A stretch of DNA of 64,000 nt, taken from contig NZ_JAMWEL010000006.1 of assembly GCF_024509555.1 (NCBI RefSeq), forward strand, positions 38,665-102,664. The letters run 5' to 3'. Made by a program: the position numbers and the translations under genes. Positions 25,795-35,866 of this stretch are shown piece by piece. Positions within the stretch are counted from its first letter, which is position 1, and each line of letters opens with the position of its first letter. The DNA is from Streptococcus suis (GTDB lineage Bacteria; Bacillota; Bacilli; Lactobacillales; Streptococcaceae). The notes under the pieces are model-generated. The model had not been told where the DNA came from. It did not search any database and worked only from the letters and a program-made list of their open reading frames with translations.

Positions 25795-27053
25795 TATAAA
25801 CCTTCGTAAAGAGGGAATTGTTCTGTCAAAGCACGTACTTCTTGACGGACTTCTTCAAGAACTGCTTCGTTTTCAGCGTTTTCAAGGGCTTTGATTGTTA
25901 ACTCAGCAACCTTGCGAGCTTCTTCTACTCCGAAACCACGGGCAGTAATGGCTGCAGAACCGATACGGATACCGCTGGTCTTAAATGGTGAGAGTTTTTC
26001 ATAAGGGATTGAGTTTTTATTTAGGGTGATATTTACTTCGTCTAGAAGGTGCTGCGCAACTTTACCATTTTCAACTACCTTTGTCACATCAACAAGGAAG
26101 AGGTGGTTGTCTGTACCGCCTGTAATCACCTTGAAATTTGGATTTGCAAGGAAGACTTCTGCCATAGCCTTGCTGTTGTCAATAATTTTTTGAGCGTAGT
26201 CTTTGAAGGCTGGGTCCAAGACTTCTTTAAAGGACACAGCTTTTGCAGCAATGACATGCTCAAGTGGACCACCCTGGATACCAGGGAAGATAGCTGAGTT
26301 GATTTTCTTAATGAGTGCTTCATCATTGGTCAAAATCAAACCACCACGAGGGCCACGAAGGGTTTTGTGAGTTGTAGTCGTTGTGATATGAGCGTGAGGA
26401 ACTGGGTTTGGATGAAGACCTGCTGCTACAAGTCCAGCAATATGAGCCATATCCACCATCAGTTTGGCACCCACTGCATCTGCAATTTCGCGGAATTTTG
26501 CAAAATCAATGGTACGAGCATAGGCTGAAGCACCTGCGACAATTAATTTAGGCTGTACTTCTTTAGCTTGTGCCAAAATAGCATCGTAATCAAGCAAACC
26601 AGTTTCTTCATCGACGTTGTAAGCAACGAAGTTGTAGGTTTGGCCAGAGAAACTAACCGCAGCACCATGAGTCAAGTGACCACCTGCTGACAAGTCCATC
26701 CCCATCACTGTATCACCTGGTTCAATCAAGGCCATGTATGCAGCACAGTTGGCTTGGCTACCTGAGTGTGGCTGAACGTTAGCATATTGAGCGCCGAAGA
26801 TTTCTTTTGCACGTTCAATGGCAAGGCTTTCGATGACATCGACGCATTCTGTACCACCATAGTAACGACGTCCTGGATAACCTTCAGCGTATTTGTTTGT
26901 TAAGATTGAACCTTGTGCAGCCATAACTGCTCTAGAAACAACGTTTTCAGAGGCAATCAATTCGATGTTGTTTTGCTGACGTGCTTCTTCTGCTTGAATT
27001 GCTTCCCAAACTTCTTTGTCGAAATCTTTGTAGTCAACTTTGTCAAAAATCAT
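25794..27053 (-). CDS. glyA: Serine hydroxymethyltransferase
   Basis: PLP enzyme interconverting serine and glycine while charging tetrahydrofolate with a one-carbon unit. 419 residues. The PLP lysine is in [14 protein letters not shown]; the N-terminal [14 protein letters not shown] and YPGRRYYGG are diagnostic, as is [15 protein letters not shown] fourteen-base gap separates it from the upstream acetyltransferase gene, and it overlaps the downstream gene by one base. Its one-carbon product connects with the folA gene elsewhere in this window. Confidence 0.97.
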   Translation of the reverse strand: MIFDKVDYKDFDKEVWEAIQAEEARQQNNIELIASENVVSRAVMAAQGSILTNKYAEGYPGRRYYGGTECVDVIESLAIERAKEIFGAQYANVQPHSGSQANCAAYMALIEPGDTVMGMDLSAGGHLTHGAAVSFSGQTYNFVAYNVDEETGLLDYDAILAQAKEVQPKLIVAGASAYARTIDFAKFREIADAVGAKLMVDMAHIAGLVAAGLHPNPVPHAHITTTTTHKTLRGPRGGLILTNDEALIKKINSAIFPGIQGGPLEHVIAAKAVSFKEVLDPAFKDYAQKIIDNSKAMAEVFLANPNFKVITGGTDNHLFLVDVTKVVENGKVAQHLLDEVNITLNKNSIPYEKLSPFKTSGIRIGSAAITARGFGVEEARKVAELTIKALENAENEAVLEEVRQEVRALTEQFPLYEGL

Positions 27054-27067
27054 TATGTGGTACTCCT

Positions 27068-27499
27068 TTATAAGTGCTTAATAAAACGATATTGTAATTT
27101 GTCAGATTCATATCCCAAATGCTCATAAAAACAATGTGCTTGTTTGCGATGCTCAGCCGAATTGAGTCGAATAAAGGATATGTCCCTGTCTAAAGACAAT
27201 TTTTCAACTGCTTGCAACAATTTTGAACCAATTCCCTTACCTTGGTATTCTGAAAGAACAGCCAATCCAAGAATATTGTAACCGCGATTTGAATACAAAC
27301 TTTCATAGACTTGAGCATGGATGTAGCCTGATACTTGACCAGTTTCATCGTCTTCAAAAACCAAGATAGTATGTCCATTAGTCTCTGAGCAGCGTTCAAA
27401 TTGTATTTTTGTTTGCTCAAGAGGAATATCGTATCCTAAAACTTGTGCATTTATTTCTCTAATTGCTGACAAATCAGTATATTCAATACATCGAATCAT
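27068..27499 (-). CDS. GNAT-family acetyltransferase
   Basis: 143-residue single-domain GNAT enzyme. The acetyl-CoA binding loop is [18 protein letters not shown] (R/Q-x-x-G-x-G/A pattern), preceded by a beta strand NILGLAVL, and the fold closes with [11 protein letters not shown]. The gene lies between tsaC and glyA with gaps of 3 and 14 bases. This position in the prfA-prmC-tsaC cluster is common in streptococci and has invited a RimI-like guess, but the acceptor is not indicated by the sequence. Confidence 0.85.
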   Translation of the reverse strand: MIRCIEYTDLSAIREINAQVLGYDIPLEQTKIQFERCSETNGHTILVFEDDETGQVSGYIHAQVYESLYSNRGYNILGLAVLSEYQGKGIGSKLLQAVEKLSLDRDISFIRLNSAEHRKQAHCFYEHLGYESDKLQYRFIKHL

Positions 27500-27502
27500 G
27501 TC

Positions 27503-28105
27503 TTAATCCTCGAATTCAATTTCAGGTACAGCTGCTTTGATTTCCTCTCGGCTAATACTGCCTTGACGGAGAATTTTCGCCTTGTCTCCAGAAAGGTCCA
27601 AAATCGTTGAATCTATCCCAGTCAAGGCTTTGTCATCGGCAATTCCTTCCAATTTTTCGGAAAATTGTGATAGAAGTTTGGTAAACTCTTTACCGCTTTC
27701 TTGGCCTGAAACGTTAGCTGAAGGTCCGATTAAGGGACCCGTTTCCGCAATCAAACGTAAAGTTTTTTCGTGCTTTGGAAGACGAAATCCAACGGTATCC
27801 AGACCGGAGTTGACCCAAAAAGGAACGTTTTTGTTCGCTTTTAGGATAATTGTTAGGGGGCCTGGCATGAATCTATTATACAGTTTTTCCAGAAAATAGG
27901 GTGGATTTTGACTGAAAAAATAGATATCGTTCAGGTTTGATACATTTAAGTTCATGGCCTTATCTCTGGGACGCTGTTTCAACTGATAGACACGATTGAC
28001 TGCATCTTCATTCAAGGCTTGGGCAAAAAGCCCATAGACTGTTTCAGTTGGAAGGATAACAGCACCACCACTCTCGAGAATTGTTCGGAGTTTATCCAAT
28101 GTCAT
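27503..28105 (-). CDS. tsaC: Threonylcarbamoyl-AMP synthase (Sua5/YrdC/YciO)
   Basis: Makes threonylcarbamoyl-AMP, the first intermediate of t6A modification at position 37 of ANN-decoding tRNAs. 200 residues. YrdC motifs are AVILPTETVYGLFAQA, VYQLKQRPRDKAMNL, PGPLTIILK and LIGPSANVSG; STILDLSG also fits. It overlaps prmC by 14 bases, indicating coupling, in the usual streptococcal operon. There is no C-terminal Sua5 domain, so it is the short YrdC type. Confidence 0.93.
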   Translation of the reverse strand: MTLDKLRTILESGGAVILPTETVYGLFAQALNEDAVNRVYQLKQRPRDKAMNLNVSNLNDIYFFSQNPPYFLEKLYNRFMPGPLTIILKANKNVPFWVNSGLDTVGFRLPKHEKTLRLIAETGPLIGPSANVSGQESGKEFTKLLSQFSEKLEGIADDKALTGIDSTILDLSGDKAKILRQGSISREEIKAAVPEIEFED

Positions 28106-28925
28106 CTGCTACGACCTTTCTATCCTGACCAAACTGGTCTTTAAGGACTCGGATTCGTTTTTTGGGAAAATGCAGAGCGATTAAATCAGTTAGGGCTTTC
28201 CCTTGCTTGTAACCTATTTCAAAGTAGAGTTTTCCATTATCCTTCAAAAATGCCCCTGCCTGCTCCGCAATTTGTCTATAGATAGCCATGCCATCTTCTT
28301 CCGCAAATAAGGCCAGATGTGGCTCAGAAGTCAATACATTGAGCCCAACTTCATCTGTGTCATCTGGGGAGATATAGGGCGGATTGGAAACAATGATGTC
28401 AAATTTCCCTGTCACAGCTTGCAAAACATCCGATTCTAGAAAGTGGACAGAGACTTGATTGGTTCTTGCATTTTGCTGAGCTACTGCCAAAGCATCCTCA
28501 GAAATATCAACCGCTACTACTTCCCAATCAGGTCTTGCTTTTGCAAGGGAAATAGCTATGGCACCGCTTCCTGTACCGATGTCTAAGACACGCAAACCTG
28601 CTCTGCTATTTTCCTGCAAAATCAAATCAACTAATTCTTCCGTTTCAGGTCTTGGAATCAAGACTCGCTCATCCACCGCAAACTCCAAGCCATGAAAATC
28701 AGCCTTGCCGATAATGTACTGGGCAGGTCGGTGTTGGGAAAGTTGCTGAAAAATCGCATCAATCTCTTCTTTGTCAGTCGGTGTGACTTCCTGACGGAGC
28801 AGGAGGAGAAATTCCGTAAAGTTCAGTCCCTTTAAGCCACGAAAGGTGAAGGACAGGGATTCTGCCTCTTCACCGATTGCGTCTAATTGTTCTTCGTATG
28901 CTGCAAATAATTGAGCGTAATTCAT
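28092..28925 (-). CDS. prmC: Peptide chain release factor methyltransferase PrmC (HemK)
   Basis: SAM-dependent methyltransferase that N5-methylates the glutamine of the GGQ motif in release factors, including the RF1 encoded immediately upstream. 277 residues. The SAM site is RVLDIGTGSGAIAISLA and the substrate motif is IVSNPPYIS. An N-terminal helical domain (about residues 1-75) positions the release factor. It overlaps prfA by one base and tsaC by 14. Confidence 0.95.
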   Translation of the reverse strand: MNYAQLFAAYEEQLDAIGEEAESLSFTFRGLKGLNFTEFLLLLRQEVTPTDKEEIDAIFQQLSQHRPAQYIIGKADFHGLEFAVDERVLIPRPETEELVDLILQENSRAGLRVLDIGTGSGAIAISLAKARPDWEVVAVDISEDALAVAQQNARTNQVSVHFLESDVLQAVTGKFDIIVSNPPYISPDDTDEVGLNVLTSEPHLALFAEEDGMAIYRQIAEQAGAFLKDNGKLYFEIGYKQGKALTDLIALHFPKKRIRVLKDQFGQDRKVVADDIG

Positions 28926-30004
28926 TATTTGTTAAGCTCTTCTAGTTTTTGCGTTTGATCGTAGAGAACAAGGGCATCTACGACTTCGTCCATCTTACCT
29001 GACAAGATAGTATCGAGCTTTTGCAAGGTCAAGCCGATACGGTGGTCTGTCACACGGTTTTGTGGGAAGTTGTAAGTACGGATACGCTCTGAACGGTCAC
29101 CTGTACCGATAGTTGATTTACGCTCAGCATCCTGCTCATCTTGGGCAATCTGTGCAAAGTGATCCGCAACACGGGCACGGATAATCTTCATAGCCTTTTC
29201 ACGGTTTTTCTGCTGGGTCCGTTCTTCCTGCATCTCCACCTTGATGTTTGTTGGCAAGTGAACGATACGCACGGCAGTCGCAACCTTGTTGACGTTCTGT
29301 CCACCAGCACCAGATGCATGGTAAATATCGACACGAAGATCTTTTGGATCGATATCATATTCCACTTCTTCAACTTCTGGCATGATGAGGACAGTCGCTG
29401 TTGAGGTGTGGACACGACCTTGGCTTTCTGTTACAGGGACACGTTGAACACGGTGAGCTCCTGATTCATACTTGAGTTTTGAATAAACGGATTGACCAGA
29501 GACCATGGCAACAACTTCTTTGATACCACCGACACCATTATAAGAAGCCTCCATGACTTCAAAACGCCAGCCTTGACCTTCTGCATACTTTTGATACATG
29601 GTCAAAAGGTCTCCAGCAAAGAGGGCAGCTTCATCACCACCTGCGGCACCACGGATTTCCAAGATAATGTTTTTGTCATCGTTAGGGTCTTTTGGTAAAA
29701 GAAGGATTTTCAGCTTTTCTTCGTAAGCCTCTTTATCAGCTTTAGCTTGTTTGAGTTCTTCCTTAGCCATTTCCTCCAAGTCAGCATCACCAGAAGATTC
29801 TTTAATCATCTCTTCTGCATCGATAATGTTTTGAAGTACAGTCTTATATTCGCGGTAGGCTGTTACTGTATCACGAGTTGCAGCTTCTTCCTTAGACAAC
29901 TCCATAAAACGCTTGGTATCGCTGACTACATCAGGGTCAGACAACAGTTCACCAAGTTCCTCATAGCGGTCCTCCACCGCCTGTAATTGATCGTAGATGT
30001 TCAT
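28925..30004 (-). CDS. prfA: Peptide chain release factor 1
   Basis: Release factor recognising UAA and UAG. 359 residues from MNIYDQLQ, the usual length. The GGQ loop is in [12 protein letters not shown], and the PxT-type codon-recognition region corresponds to [17 protein letters not shown] five codons upstream would extend the frame, but the family starts at MNIYD. Oddly, no Shine-Dalgarno sequence precedes either start. First gene of a seven-gene run (prfA, prmC, tsaC, GNAT, glyA, ndpA-like, pvaA-like) with overlaps or short gaps. Confidence 0.95.
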   Translation of the reverse strand: MNIYDQLQAVEDRYEELGELLSDPDVVSDTKRFMELSKEEAATRDTVTAYREYKTVLQNIIDAEEMIKESSGDADLEEMAKEELKQAKADKEAYEEKLKILLLPKDPNDDKNIILEIRGAAGGDEAALFAGDLLTMYQKYAEGQGWRFEVMEASYNGVGGIKEVVAMVSGQSVYSKLKYESGAHRVQRVPVTESQGRVHTSTATVLIMPEVEEVEYDIDPKDLRVDIYHASGAGGQNVNKVATAVRIVHLPTNIKVEMQEERTQQKNREKAMKIIRARVADHFAQIAQDEQDAERKSTIGTGDRSERIRTYNFPQNRVTDHRIGLTLQKLDTILSGKMDEVVDALVLYDQTQKLEELNK

Positions 30005-30058
30005 AAAATTAGGATACAAAGCCCGTTAAGCAAGCACAGTCAAAATAGGAATTTCGAC

Positions 30059-30079
30059 CAAGTGTTACAAACACTTGGA
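30059..30079. repeat. Perfect hairpin in the tdk-prfA gap
   Basis: CCAAGTGT, five bases, ACACTTGG form a perfect eight-base stem. The 214-base gap between tdk and prfA otherwise holds no ORF. No T-tract follows on either side, so it is not an ordinary terminator; it may regulate prfA or be part of a degenerate repeat. Confidence 0.5.
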
Positions 30080-30218
30080 GAAATTATCTTTTTGACACAG
30101 CTTGTAGGGCGTGTTCAATTCCTTTCTGTAATATATAGGTCATGAAATAGGCACAGTTCGTAGCCTGTTTTCGGTTTTTCATAAATCGTACCTTCAGTCT
30201 TCGATTTAGAACCTTGGG

Positions 30219-30794
30219 TTACAAATCAATCTCCGGTGAAAAGTAATGTTTGCGGCAAACTGGGATGTAGGTTTCATTTCCACCGATTTGAATTTGAGCA
30301 CCTTCATAGGTTGGTTTACCGTCTTGAGTTCGCAACACCATGGTTGCCTTTTTGGAGCAATACTGGCAGATTGTTTTAATCTCATCCAATTTATCGGCCA
30401 ACAGCAACAAGTGTTTGGAGCCTTCAAAGAGTTCATTACGGAAATCATTTTTTAGACCAAAGGCCATAACTGGAACATCCAATTCATCTACCACTCGTGC
30501 CAAGTCATAGACATGGTGGCGACGAAGGAATTGGGCTTCATCAATCAAAACACAATAAGGACGTGGTTCCATTTTTCGAATGTAGCCAAAAATGTCCATC
30601 TCATCATCAATTGCTACTGCTTCACGTCGCATACCAATACGGCTTGAAACAACGCCAAAGGCATCGCGGGTGTCCAAAGCAGAAGTCATAATGACAACAG
30701 GCTTACCTTGCTCTTCATAGTTGTGGGCAACTTTAAGAATTTCAATGGTTTTGCCAGAATTCATCGTCCCGTATTTATAGTATAATTGAGCCAC
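30219..30794 (-). CDS. tdk: Thymidine kinase
   Basis: Type II thymidine kinase of the pyrimidine salvage pathway, 191 residues. The P-loop is YGTMNSGKT, the DxxQ-like Walker B segment is VLIDEAQFL, and a zinc ribbon is formed by CQYCSKKA and VCRKHYF. The lasso-domain segment [13 protein letters not shown] is typical. It lies upstream of prfA, as in other streptococci, but with a 214-base gap holding a hairpin. Confidence 0.96.
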   Translation of the reverse strand: MAQLYYKYGTMNSGKTIEILKVAHNYEEQGKPVVIMTSALDTRDAFGVVSSRIGMRREAVAIDDEMDIFGYIRKMEPRPYCVLIDEAQFLRRHHVYDLARVVDELDVPVMAFGLKNDFRNELFEGSKHLLLLADKLDEIKTICQYCSKKATMVLRTQDGKPTYEGAQIQIGGNETYIPVCRKHYFSPEIDL

Positions 30795-30861
30795 TTTTCA
30801 CTTTCCAATCTTAAAATTTCACTCCTTCCATTCTATCATAATTTGACCATTTAGGAAATAG

Positions 30862-30888
30862 AAAAACAAGCCCGATTTGAGCTTGTTT
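30862..30888 (-). terminator. Terminator after the small membrane protein gene
   Basis: AAACAAGC (30864-30871) pairs with GCTTGTTT (30881-30888); the minus strand continues with T residues. It lies just after the small gene at 30893 and upstream of tdk. Confidence 0.8.
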
Positions 30889-30892
30889 GATA

Positions 30893-31117
30893 TTAGAACC
30901 AAGGTAATGATAAGAAATTTCCGACACACTCAAAAATAATTTTAGCAGCTTTTGGTTTCCACTTGTATAGCATGACACATCCATAGATTAAGCTGAAGAA
31001 GGAGAACGAGATCAATAATGGGCCTTGCCATATACTTTTGGAAAAAACAGTTGCCACTAGATACAAAAATAATCCAGAGACTAGGAACGATAAAATCATA
31101 CGGTATTTATAGGTCAT
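30893..31117 (-). CDS. Small two-helix membrane protein
   Basis: 74-residue protein with two hydrophobic helices (about residues 7-26 and 32-51, the latter SFSFFSLIYGCVMLYKW) and a short basic linker after the second. The gene has a strong promoter at 31142-31170, a GGAGGG ribosome site and a terminator, so it is probably expressed alone. I do not recognise the family and give no function. Confidence 0.65.
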   Translation of the reverse strand: MTYKYRMILSFLVSGLFLYLVATVFSKSIWQGPLLISFSFFSLIYGCVMLYKWKPKAAKIIFECVGNFLSLPWF

Positions 31118-31141
31118 GAGAAATCCCTCCTTTATAAGTTT

Positions 31142-31170
31142 ATTGTAGCACGTTGTGTAAGCGTTGTCAA
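31142..31170 (-). promoter_or_regulatory. Promoter of the small membrane protein gene
   Basis: TTGACA (minus strand, 31165-31170), 17 bases, TACAAT (31142-31147): an almost perfect sigma-A promoter. It begins only eight bases past the end of the upstream excalibur gene. Confidence 0.8.
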
Positions 31171-31177
31171 TTTTTCC

Positions 31178-32500
31178 CTATTCACAACCAATCCCATCAC
31201 CATCACGATCTAAGTGTGGTGCATATCCTGGATCTCCAATCCGTACAGGAGCTGCTCCAGCATTTCGAGCGGCTGTACAATTTTTATAATACACAGTTCC
31301 AGCCGATGTTCCTGCGAATTGTTGAATTTGAGCTTGATTTTGTGCTTGGGACTGAGCCTGAGCTGCTTTTTGTGCTTCAGCAGCAAGTCTAGCCTCTTCT
31401 TCTTTACGTGCTTTCTCAACGATTGCCTTTTCGGCATTCCAATACTTAATGACAATTTCACTATCTTTTCTGATAACTTTATCATTTATTTCGTTAAAGT
31501 TCTTTCCATTAATTTCCACACTCTGAATTTGGCCATTCTTACCTATTTCATTGGTTTCAATTGATGTCTCAGATACCTGATCAAAGCCATTGTTTGTAAA
31601 TAGTTGCCTGGTATCTGCTACAGTGGTTGTAGTTAGAGAGACCGGTAATTCAGCAAAGCTAGAAAAATCTGAGTAAGTAACTTCGATAGGGATTTGTTTT
31701 TTAACGACAGTTTCGATATTTGAAAGATTTTCTATATTCTCACCATTTATTGTAATTTTTCTTATTTTCTCATGATTGGTTTTATCCTTATCAGCTACTG
31801 CAGTCCATTTTACATTTGAAAAACCTGCAGAGGTTAGTTGTTTTTCCAACTCCTTTCTATTTCCAGTTGTATCAAGTGTTGTTGGAAATTCAATATTATC
31901 TGGACTGACATCAAAATAAGTAATTGAAATTGGAAGTTTTTTAGAGTAAAAGTAACCACTTGTGTAGGTCGATGAACCGATCTCAATCTTATCTACTGTG
32001 TCTTTTTTATCAATATTGCCTTTCTCTACTAAAAGTATTGGACTCTTACTCACATTCTCGAATCCTGCATCATCCAATTTCTCCTCAATTTCCGAAAGTT
32101 TCTTTGAAGAAAATGCTAATTCTACTGCATCATCAGTAGCACCTTGATAGGTTATCGTAACGGGAGTCGATTTCAAAACTCTTCCTTCTTTCCAATCCTC
32201 CCCATCAACAGATACAATCTTCACAAAAGTATCATCAATATTCTCGCCATATTCAATATTGCTTATTTTAATGGTTTCAACTTTTTCAAACCCAGCTTCC
32301 TCAAACTGTTTAAGGACTACCTCAATAGATTTATCATAAATCTGATCTTTCATAGGTAACTCAGCTGTCATTAACTGACCGCCAACAATTGTTGTAATTC
32401 CTAAACCTCCAATGGCCATTGCAGTCTTGCGATTCAAAATTTTTTTAATTCTTGGAATAGATTCCAAATGATTTGAGTGATTTGACCATCTATTAAACAT
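31178..32500 (-). CDS. Membrane-anchored protein with four PASTA-like repeats and an excalibur domain
   Basis: 440-residue protein. A basic N-terminus precedes one hydrophobic segment (AMAIGGLGITTIVGG, about residues 28-42). Four repeats of roughly 80 residues follow, each with an F-x-x-A/N-G-F motif and ending in PI-x-I/V-TY-like strands, resembling tandem PASTA domains. A Lys/Ala/Gln-rich linker (AEAQKAAQAQSQAQNQAQ) leads to a C-terminal excalibur domain, with YYKNCTAARNAG and the calcium-loop-like DRDGDGIGCE. It probably projects to the cell surface. The GAGG site favours MFNRW over the TTG five codons earlier. Function unknown. Confidence 0.78.
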   Translation of the reverse strand: MFNRWSNHSNHLESIPRIKKILNRKTAMAIGGLGITTIVGGQLMTAELPMKDQIYDKSIEVVLKQFEEAGFEKVETIKISNIEYGENIDDTFVKIVSVDGEDWKEGRVLKSTPVTITYQGATDDAVELAFSSKKLSEIEEKLDDAGFENVSKSPILLVEKGNIDKKDTVDKIEIGSSTYTSGYFYSKKLPISITYFDVSPDNIEFPTTLDTTGNRKELEKQLTSAGFSNVKWTAVADKDKTNHEKIRKITINGENIENLSNIETVVKKQIPIEVTYSDFSSFAELPVSLTTTTVADTRQLFTNNGFDQVSETSIETNEIGKNGQIQSVEINGKNFNEINDKVIRKDSEIVIKYWNAEKAIVEKARKEEEARLAAEAQKAAQAQSQAQNQAQIQQFAGTSAGTVYYKNCTAARNAGAAPVRIGDPGYAPHLDRDGDGIGCE

Positions 32501-32531
32501 ATTCTCTAACCTCAACTATTTTTATGTGGTT

Positions 32532-32561
32532 ATTATAACATGTTAAAAATAAGTCTTACAA
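32532..32561 (-). promoter_or_regulatory. Probable promoter of the excalibur gene
   Basis: TTGTAA (32556-32561, minus strand), 18 bases, TATAAT (32532-32537). The spacer contains the ten-base palindrome TAACATGTTA (32537-32546), which resembles the palindrome at 22405-22418. Confidence 0.5.
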
Positions 32562-32579
32562 TAATTTCTAGAAAAATTC

Positions 32580-32608
32580 TTGGATATTGTAAAAAACTAT
32601 GGTAAAAT
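32580..32608 (+). promoter_or_regulatory. Promoter of the tautomerase gene
   Basis: TTGGAT (32580-32585), 17 bases, TAAAAT (32603-32608), followed by GGAGG and the ATG at 32635. Confidence 0.65.
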
Positions 32609-32634
32609 ATACAAAAATTATTCGGAGGTTAGCT

Positions 32635-32817
32635 ATGCCATTTGTACGTATTGATTTATTTGAAGGACGCACAGAGGAACAAAAAATTGCCCTAGCGCGT
32701 GAAGTGACCGAGGTGGTATCACGCAATACCAATGCACCAAAAGAAGCCATTCATGTCTTTATCAACGATATGCCAGAAGGAACCTACTACCCACAAGGCG
32801 AAATGAAGCGTAAATAA
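32635..32817 (+). CDS. 4-oxalocrotonate tautomerase family protein
   Basis: 60-residue member of the 4-oxalocrotonate tautomerase family. The sequence begins Met-Pro, so removal of Met exposes the catalytic N-terminal proline. The following FVRIDLFEGRTEEQKIALA and the arginine-containing middle fit the family. I start at MPFVRI because GGAGG lies directly upstream and the proline must be residue 2; an upstream in-frame ATG is spurious. Such proteins are often hexamers. The natural substrate in streptococci is unknown. Confidence 0.9.
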   Translation: MPFVRIDLFEGRTEEQKIALAREVTEVVSRNTNAPKEAIHVFINDMPEGTYYPQGEMKRK

Positions 32818-32820
32818 GAG

Positions 32821-32853
32821 AAAACACTCTTGCATCAAAATGCAGGAGTGTTT
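32821..32853. terminator. Bidirectional terminator between tautomerase and lepA
   Basis: AAACACTC-T-TGCAT, CAAA loop, ATGCA-G-GAGTGTTT form a long stem with A/T runs on both sides, between convergent genes. Confidence 0.85.
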
Positions 32854-32866
32854 CTTTGTATCAAGT

Positions 32867-34699
32867 TTATTTCTTCTCATCCTCATCCATTGACAGTACG
32901 CTGAGGAAGGCTTCCTGAGGGACTTCGACGGATCCGATAGCTTTCATACGTTTCTTACCAGCTTTTTGTTTTTCCAAGAGTTTGCGTTTACGAGAAACGT
33001 CACCACCATAACACTTGGCCAAAACGTTCTTACGAAGGGCCTTGATGTCGCTACGAGCCACGATTTTTTGACCGATTGCTGCTTGGATTGGCACCTCAAA
33101 CTGCTGACGTGGAATAATTTTCTTGAGCTTATCCACGATAATTTTCCCACGTTCGTAGGCAAATTCCTTGTGGACGATAAAGCTGAGGGCATCTACCTTG
33201 TCACCATTGAGGAGAATGTCCATTTTCACCAACTTGGATGAACGGTATTCAGAAATCTCATAGTCAAAGCTAGCATAGCCACGAGTTGAGGATTTTAGCT
33301 TATCAAAGAAATCAAAGACAATCTCAGCCAAGGGAATTTGATAAATAACATTGACACGGTTATCGTCGATGTAATCCATGGTTACAAAGTCACCACGCTT
33401 GCGTTGAGCCAATTCCATAACTGCACCGACATACTCTTGTGGTACCATGATTTGTGCTTTAACGTAAGGTTCTTCAATGTTGGCAATCTTAGTTGGGTCT
33501 GGGAACTCTGACGGGTTGGCTACATCAATAGACTCTCCGTCTGTCATGTTGACATGGTAAACTACCGATGGAGCTGTCATGATAAGGTCAATGTTAAATT
33601 CACGCTCAATTCGTTCTTGAATAACATCCATGTGCAAAAGTCCCAAGAATCCACATCGGAAACCAAATCCCAGTGCCTGTGATGTTTCTGGTTCGAACTG
33701 CAAGCTGGCATCGTTAAGCTGGAGTTTTTCCAAGGCTTCACGTAAGTCATTGTACTTGTTGGAATCAATCGGATAGATACCTGCAAAGACCATCGGGTTC
33801 ATCTGCTTGTAGCCCGCTAGTGGCTCACTGGCAGGATTTTCAGCTAAGGTCACCGTATCACCGACACGGGTATCTGCAACTGTCTTGATAGAGGCTGCAA
33901 TGTAACCAACATCACCAGTCGCTAAGTAATCACGACCGATTGCTTTTGGTGTGAAAATCCCCACTTCCGTCACATCAAAGGTCTTGCCATTGCTCATCAT
34001 CTGAATAGTATCGCCAGGTTTTACCACACCGTTGACGATACGAACTTGCAGGATAACGCCTCGATACGGATCGTAAACCGAGTCAAAAATCAAGGCTTGC
34101 AATGGAGCTTCGACATCACCAGTCGGTGCTGGAACCTTCTCCACGATCTGCTCCAAGATTTCCTCGATACCAATACCTGCCTTTGCTGATGTTGGCACTG
34201 CTTCAGAAGCATCCAAACCAATCACATCTTCGATTTCCTGACGAACACGTTCTGGGTCTGCTGCTGGTAGGTCAATTTTGTTAATGATTGGCAAGATTTC
34301 CAAATCATTGTCCAAGGCTAGATAAACGTTAGCCAAGGTCTGTGCTTCAATCCCTTGAGCAGCATCCACCACCAGAATCGCCCCTTCACAGGCAGCCAAT
34401 GAACGTGAAACTTCATAGGTAAAGTCAACGTGTCCAGGCGTGTCAATCAAATGGAAAATGTAGGTCTCACCGTCTTTGGCCTTGTAATTGAGCTGAACAG
34501 CATTTAACTTAATGGTAATACCGCGTTCACGCTCCAAGTCCATGCTATCAAGCAACTGGGCCTGCATTTCCCGACTGGAAACTGTTTCTGTTTTTTCAAG
34601 AATACGGTCTGCCAAGGTTGATTTTCCATGGTCAATATGGGCAATAATGGAGAAATTACGGATTTTCTCCTGTCGTTTTTTCAATTCTTCTAAATTCAT
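32867..34699 (-). CDS. lepA: Elongation factor 4 (LepA)
   Basis: Ribosome-binding GTPase of the EF-G family that acts in initiation/elongation quality and ribosome biogenesis. 610 residues. The G motifs are [17 protein letters not shown] and [10 protein letters not shown]. The characteristic C-terminal LepA domain is present with [38 protein letters not shown] split across residues about 545-590. It is a single-gene unit between the tautomerase and ndk. Confidence 0.97.
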   Translation of the reverse strand: MNLEELKKRQEKIRNFSIIAHIDHGKSTLADRILEKTETVSSREMQAQLLDSMDLERERGITIKLNAVQLNYKAKDGETYIFHLIDTPGHVDFTYEVSRSLAACEGAILVVDAAQGIEAQTLANVYLALDNDLEILPIINKIDLPAADPERVRQEIEDVIGLDASEAVPTSAKAGIGIEEILEQIVEKVPAPTGDVEAPLQALIFDSVYDPYRGVILQVRIVNGVVKPGDTIQMMSNGKTFDVTEVGIFTPKAIGRDYLATGDVGYIAASIKTVADTRVGDTVTLAENPASEPLAGYKQMNPMVFAGIYPIDSNKYNDLREALEKLQLNDASLQFEPETSQALGFGFRCGFLGLLHMDVIQERIEREFNIDLIMTAPSVVYHVNMTDGESIDVANPSEFPDPTKIANIEEPYVKAQIMVPQEYVGAVMELAQRKRGDFVTMDYIDDNRVNVIYQIPLAEIVFDFFDKLKSSTRGYASFDYEISEYRSSKLVKMDILLNGDKVDALSFIVHKEFAYERGKIIVDKLKKIIPRQQFEVPIQAAIGQKIVARSDIKALRKNVLAKCYGGDVSRKRKLLEKQKAGKKRMKAIGSVEVPQEAFLSVLSMDEDEKK

Positions 34700-34762
34700 G
34701 TTTCTTCCTCTACAAGAGTATTACTCCTCATTATATCAGATTTAGTGATAATTTTCCATAAG

Positions 34763-34786
34763 AAAAACACCTAGAAAACTAGGTGT
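34763..34786 (-). terminator. Terminator after ndk
   Basis: ACACCTAG, four bases, CTAGGTGT with five T residues following on the minus strand. A perfect eight-base stem just past the ndk stop. Confidence 0.9.
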
Positions 34787-34794
34787 CTGCTCTG

Positions 34795-35208
34795 CTATTT
34801 TCCCAGCCAAAGATCAATCTCTCGTTCGGCTGCTTCTGCACTATCTGAGCCATGAACGACATTTGCCACAATACCATCAACTGGGGCTGTTGCAAAATCT
34901 CCACGAATAGTTCCTGGCAAGGCATTGACTGGATTGGTAGCCCCCATCATATCTCGCCAAGATTTGACGACTTCCGGACCTTCTAAAATCCCAGCAATGA
35001 CTGGTCCGCTGGTCATGTAGTCAACCAAGAGCGGAAAGAAAGGTTTGTCTGTTAAATGCTCATAATGTTGAGCGACTAAGTCCTCCGTCGCTGTCATCAT
35101 ATTTAGGTCACGAATGACAAATCTACGACGTTCCACTCTGCTGAGAATTTGCCCAACCAGTCCACGCTTGATAGCGTCAGGTTTGATAATGAAAAATGTT
35201 TGTTCCAT
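34795..35208 (-). CDS. ndk: Nucleoside diphosphate kinase
   Basis: Transfers the gamma phosphate among nucleoside di- and triphosphates through a phosphohistidine. 137 residues. The active histidine is His119 in [24 protein letters not shown] and [20 protein letters not shown] are hallmark segments. It lies nine bases downstream of engB and may be cotranscribed with it. Confidence 0.96.
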   Translation of the reverse strand: MEQTFFIIKPDAIKRGLVGQILSRVERRRFVIRDLNMMTATEDLVAQHYEHLTDKPFFPLLVDYMTSGPVIAGILEGPEVVKSWRDMMGATNPVNALPGTIRGDFATAPVDGIVANVVHGSDSAEAAEREIDLWLGK

Positions 35209-35217
35209 AGAAAATTC

Positions 35218-35805
35218 CTAAATCTCACTCAGGATAGCATCCCAAGCCTGGTCATAACCATGGCGGGTTTCGGACGAAAAGACGACAAACTGGTCATTTT
35301 TATCGAAATCCAATTTCTTTTTGATAATGGATTCATGCTTATTCCATTTACCACGTGGAATTTTATCTGCCTTGGTCGCAACGATGATGACTGGAATTTC
35401 ATAGTATTTTAAAAATTCATACATTTGGACATCGTCAGCCGATGGCTCATGGCGCATATCAACCAAGCTAACTACCACTCGTAAATTATCGCGGCTAGTC
35501 AAGTATTCCTCGATCATCTTGCCCCATTTAGCACGCTCAGTCTTGGAAACCTTGGCATAGCCATAGCCTGGCACATCGACGAAACGAATTTTGTCATCGA
35601 TATTGTAAAAGTTTAACTGTTGGGTCTTACCTGGTTTTCCTGAAGTGCGGGCCAGATTTTTTCTTCCGAGTAAGGTATTGATGAAAGATGATTTTCCAAC
35701 ATTTGATCGGCCAGCCAGGGCGATTTCTGGAATATCGTCATCTGGGTATTGGGCCTTTGAAACTGCACTCAGCAGAATTTCAGCATTGTGTGTATTGATT
35801 TCCAT
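35218..35805 (-). CDS. engB: Ribosome biogenesis GTPase EngB (YsxC)
   Basis: Essential GTPase for 50S assembly, 195 residues. G1 is [14 protein letters not shown]2 includes [14 protein letters not shown]3 is [14 protein letters not shown]4 is ATKADKI, and the C-terminal [13 protein letters not shown] matches G5. The clpX-engB pair on one strand is the usual streptococcal order. Confidence 0.96.
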   Translation of the reverse strand: MEINTHNAEILLSAVSKAQYPDDDIPEIALAGRSNVGKSSFINTLLGRKNLARTSGKPGKTQQLNFYNIDDKIRFVDVPGYGYAKVSKTERAKWGKMIEEYLTSRDNLRVVVSLVDMRHEPSADDVQMYEFLKYYEIPVIIVATKADKIPRGKWNKHESIIKKKLDFDKNDQFVVFSSETRHGYDQAWDAILSEI

Positions 35806-35866
35806 TCTTTACCTCTCATAAATAAGGGGGAGAAAGCTAGTCGCTTATCACCCCTAATGATCATTT

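Noticed and set aside
29141..29404. Long antisense frames opposite prfA, glyA, lepA and other housekeeping genes
   Set aside because: They mirror the codon pattern of the real genes, have no ribosome sites and match no family.
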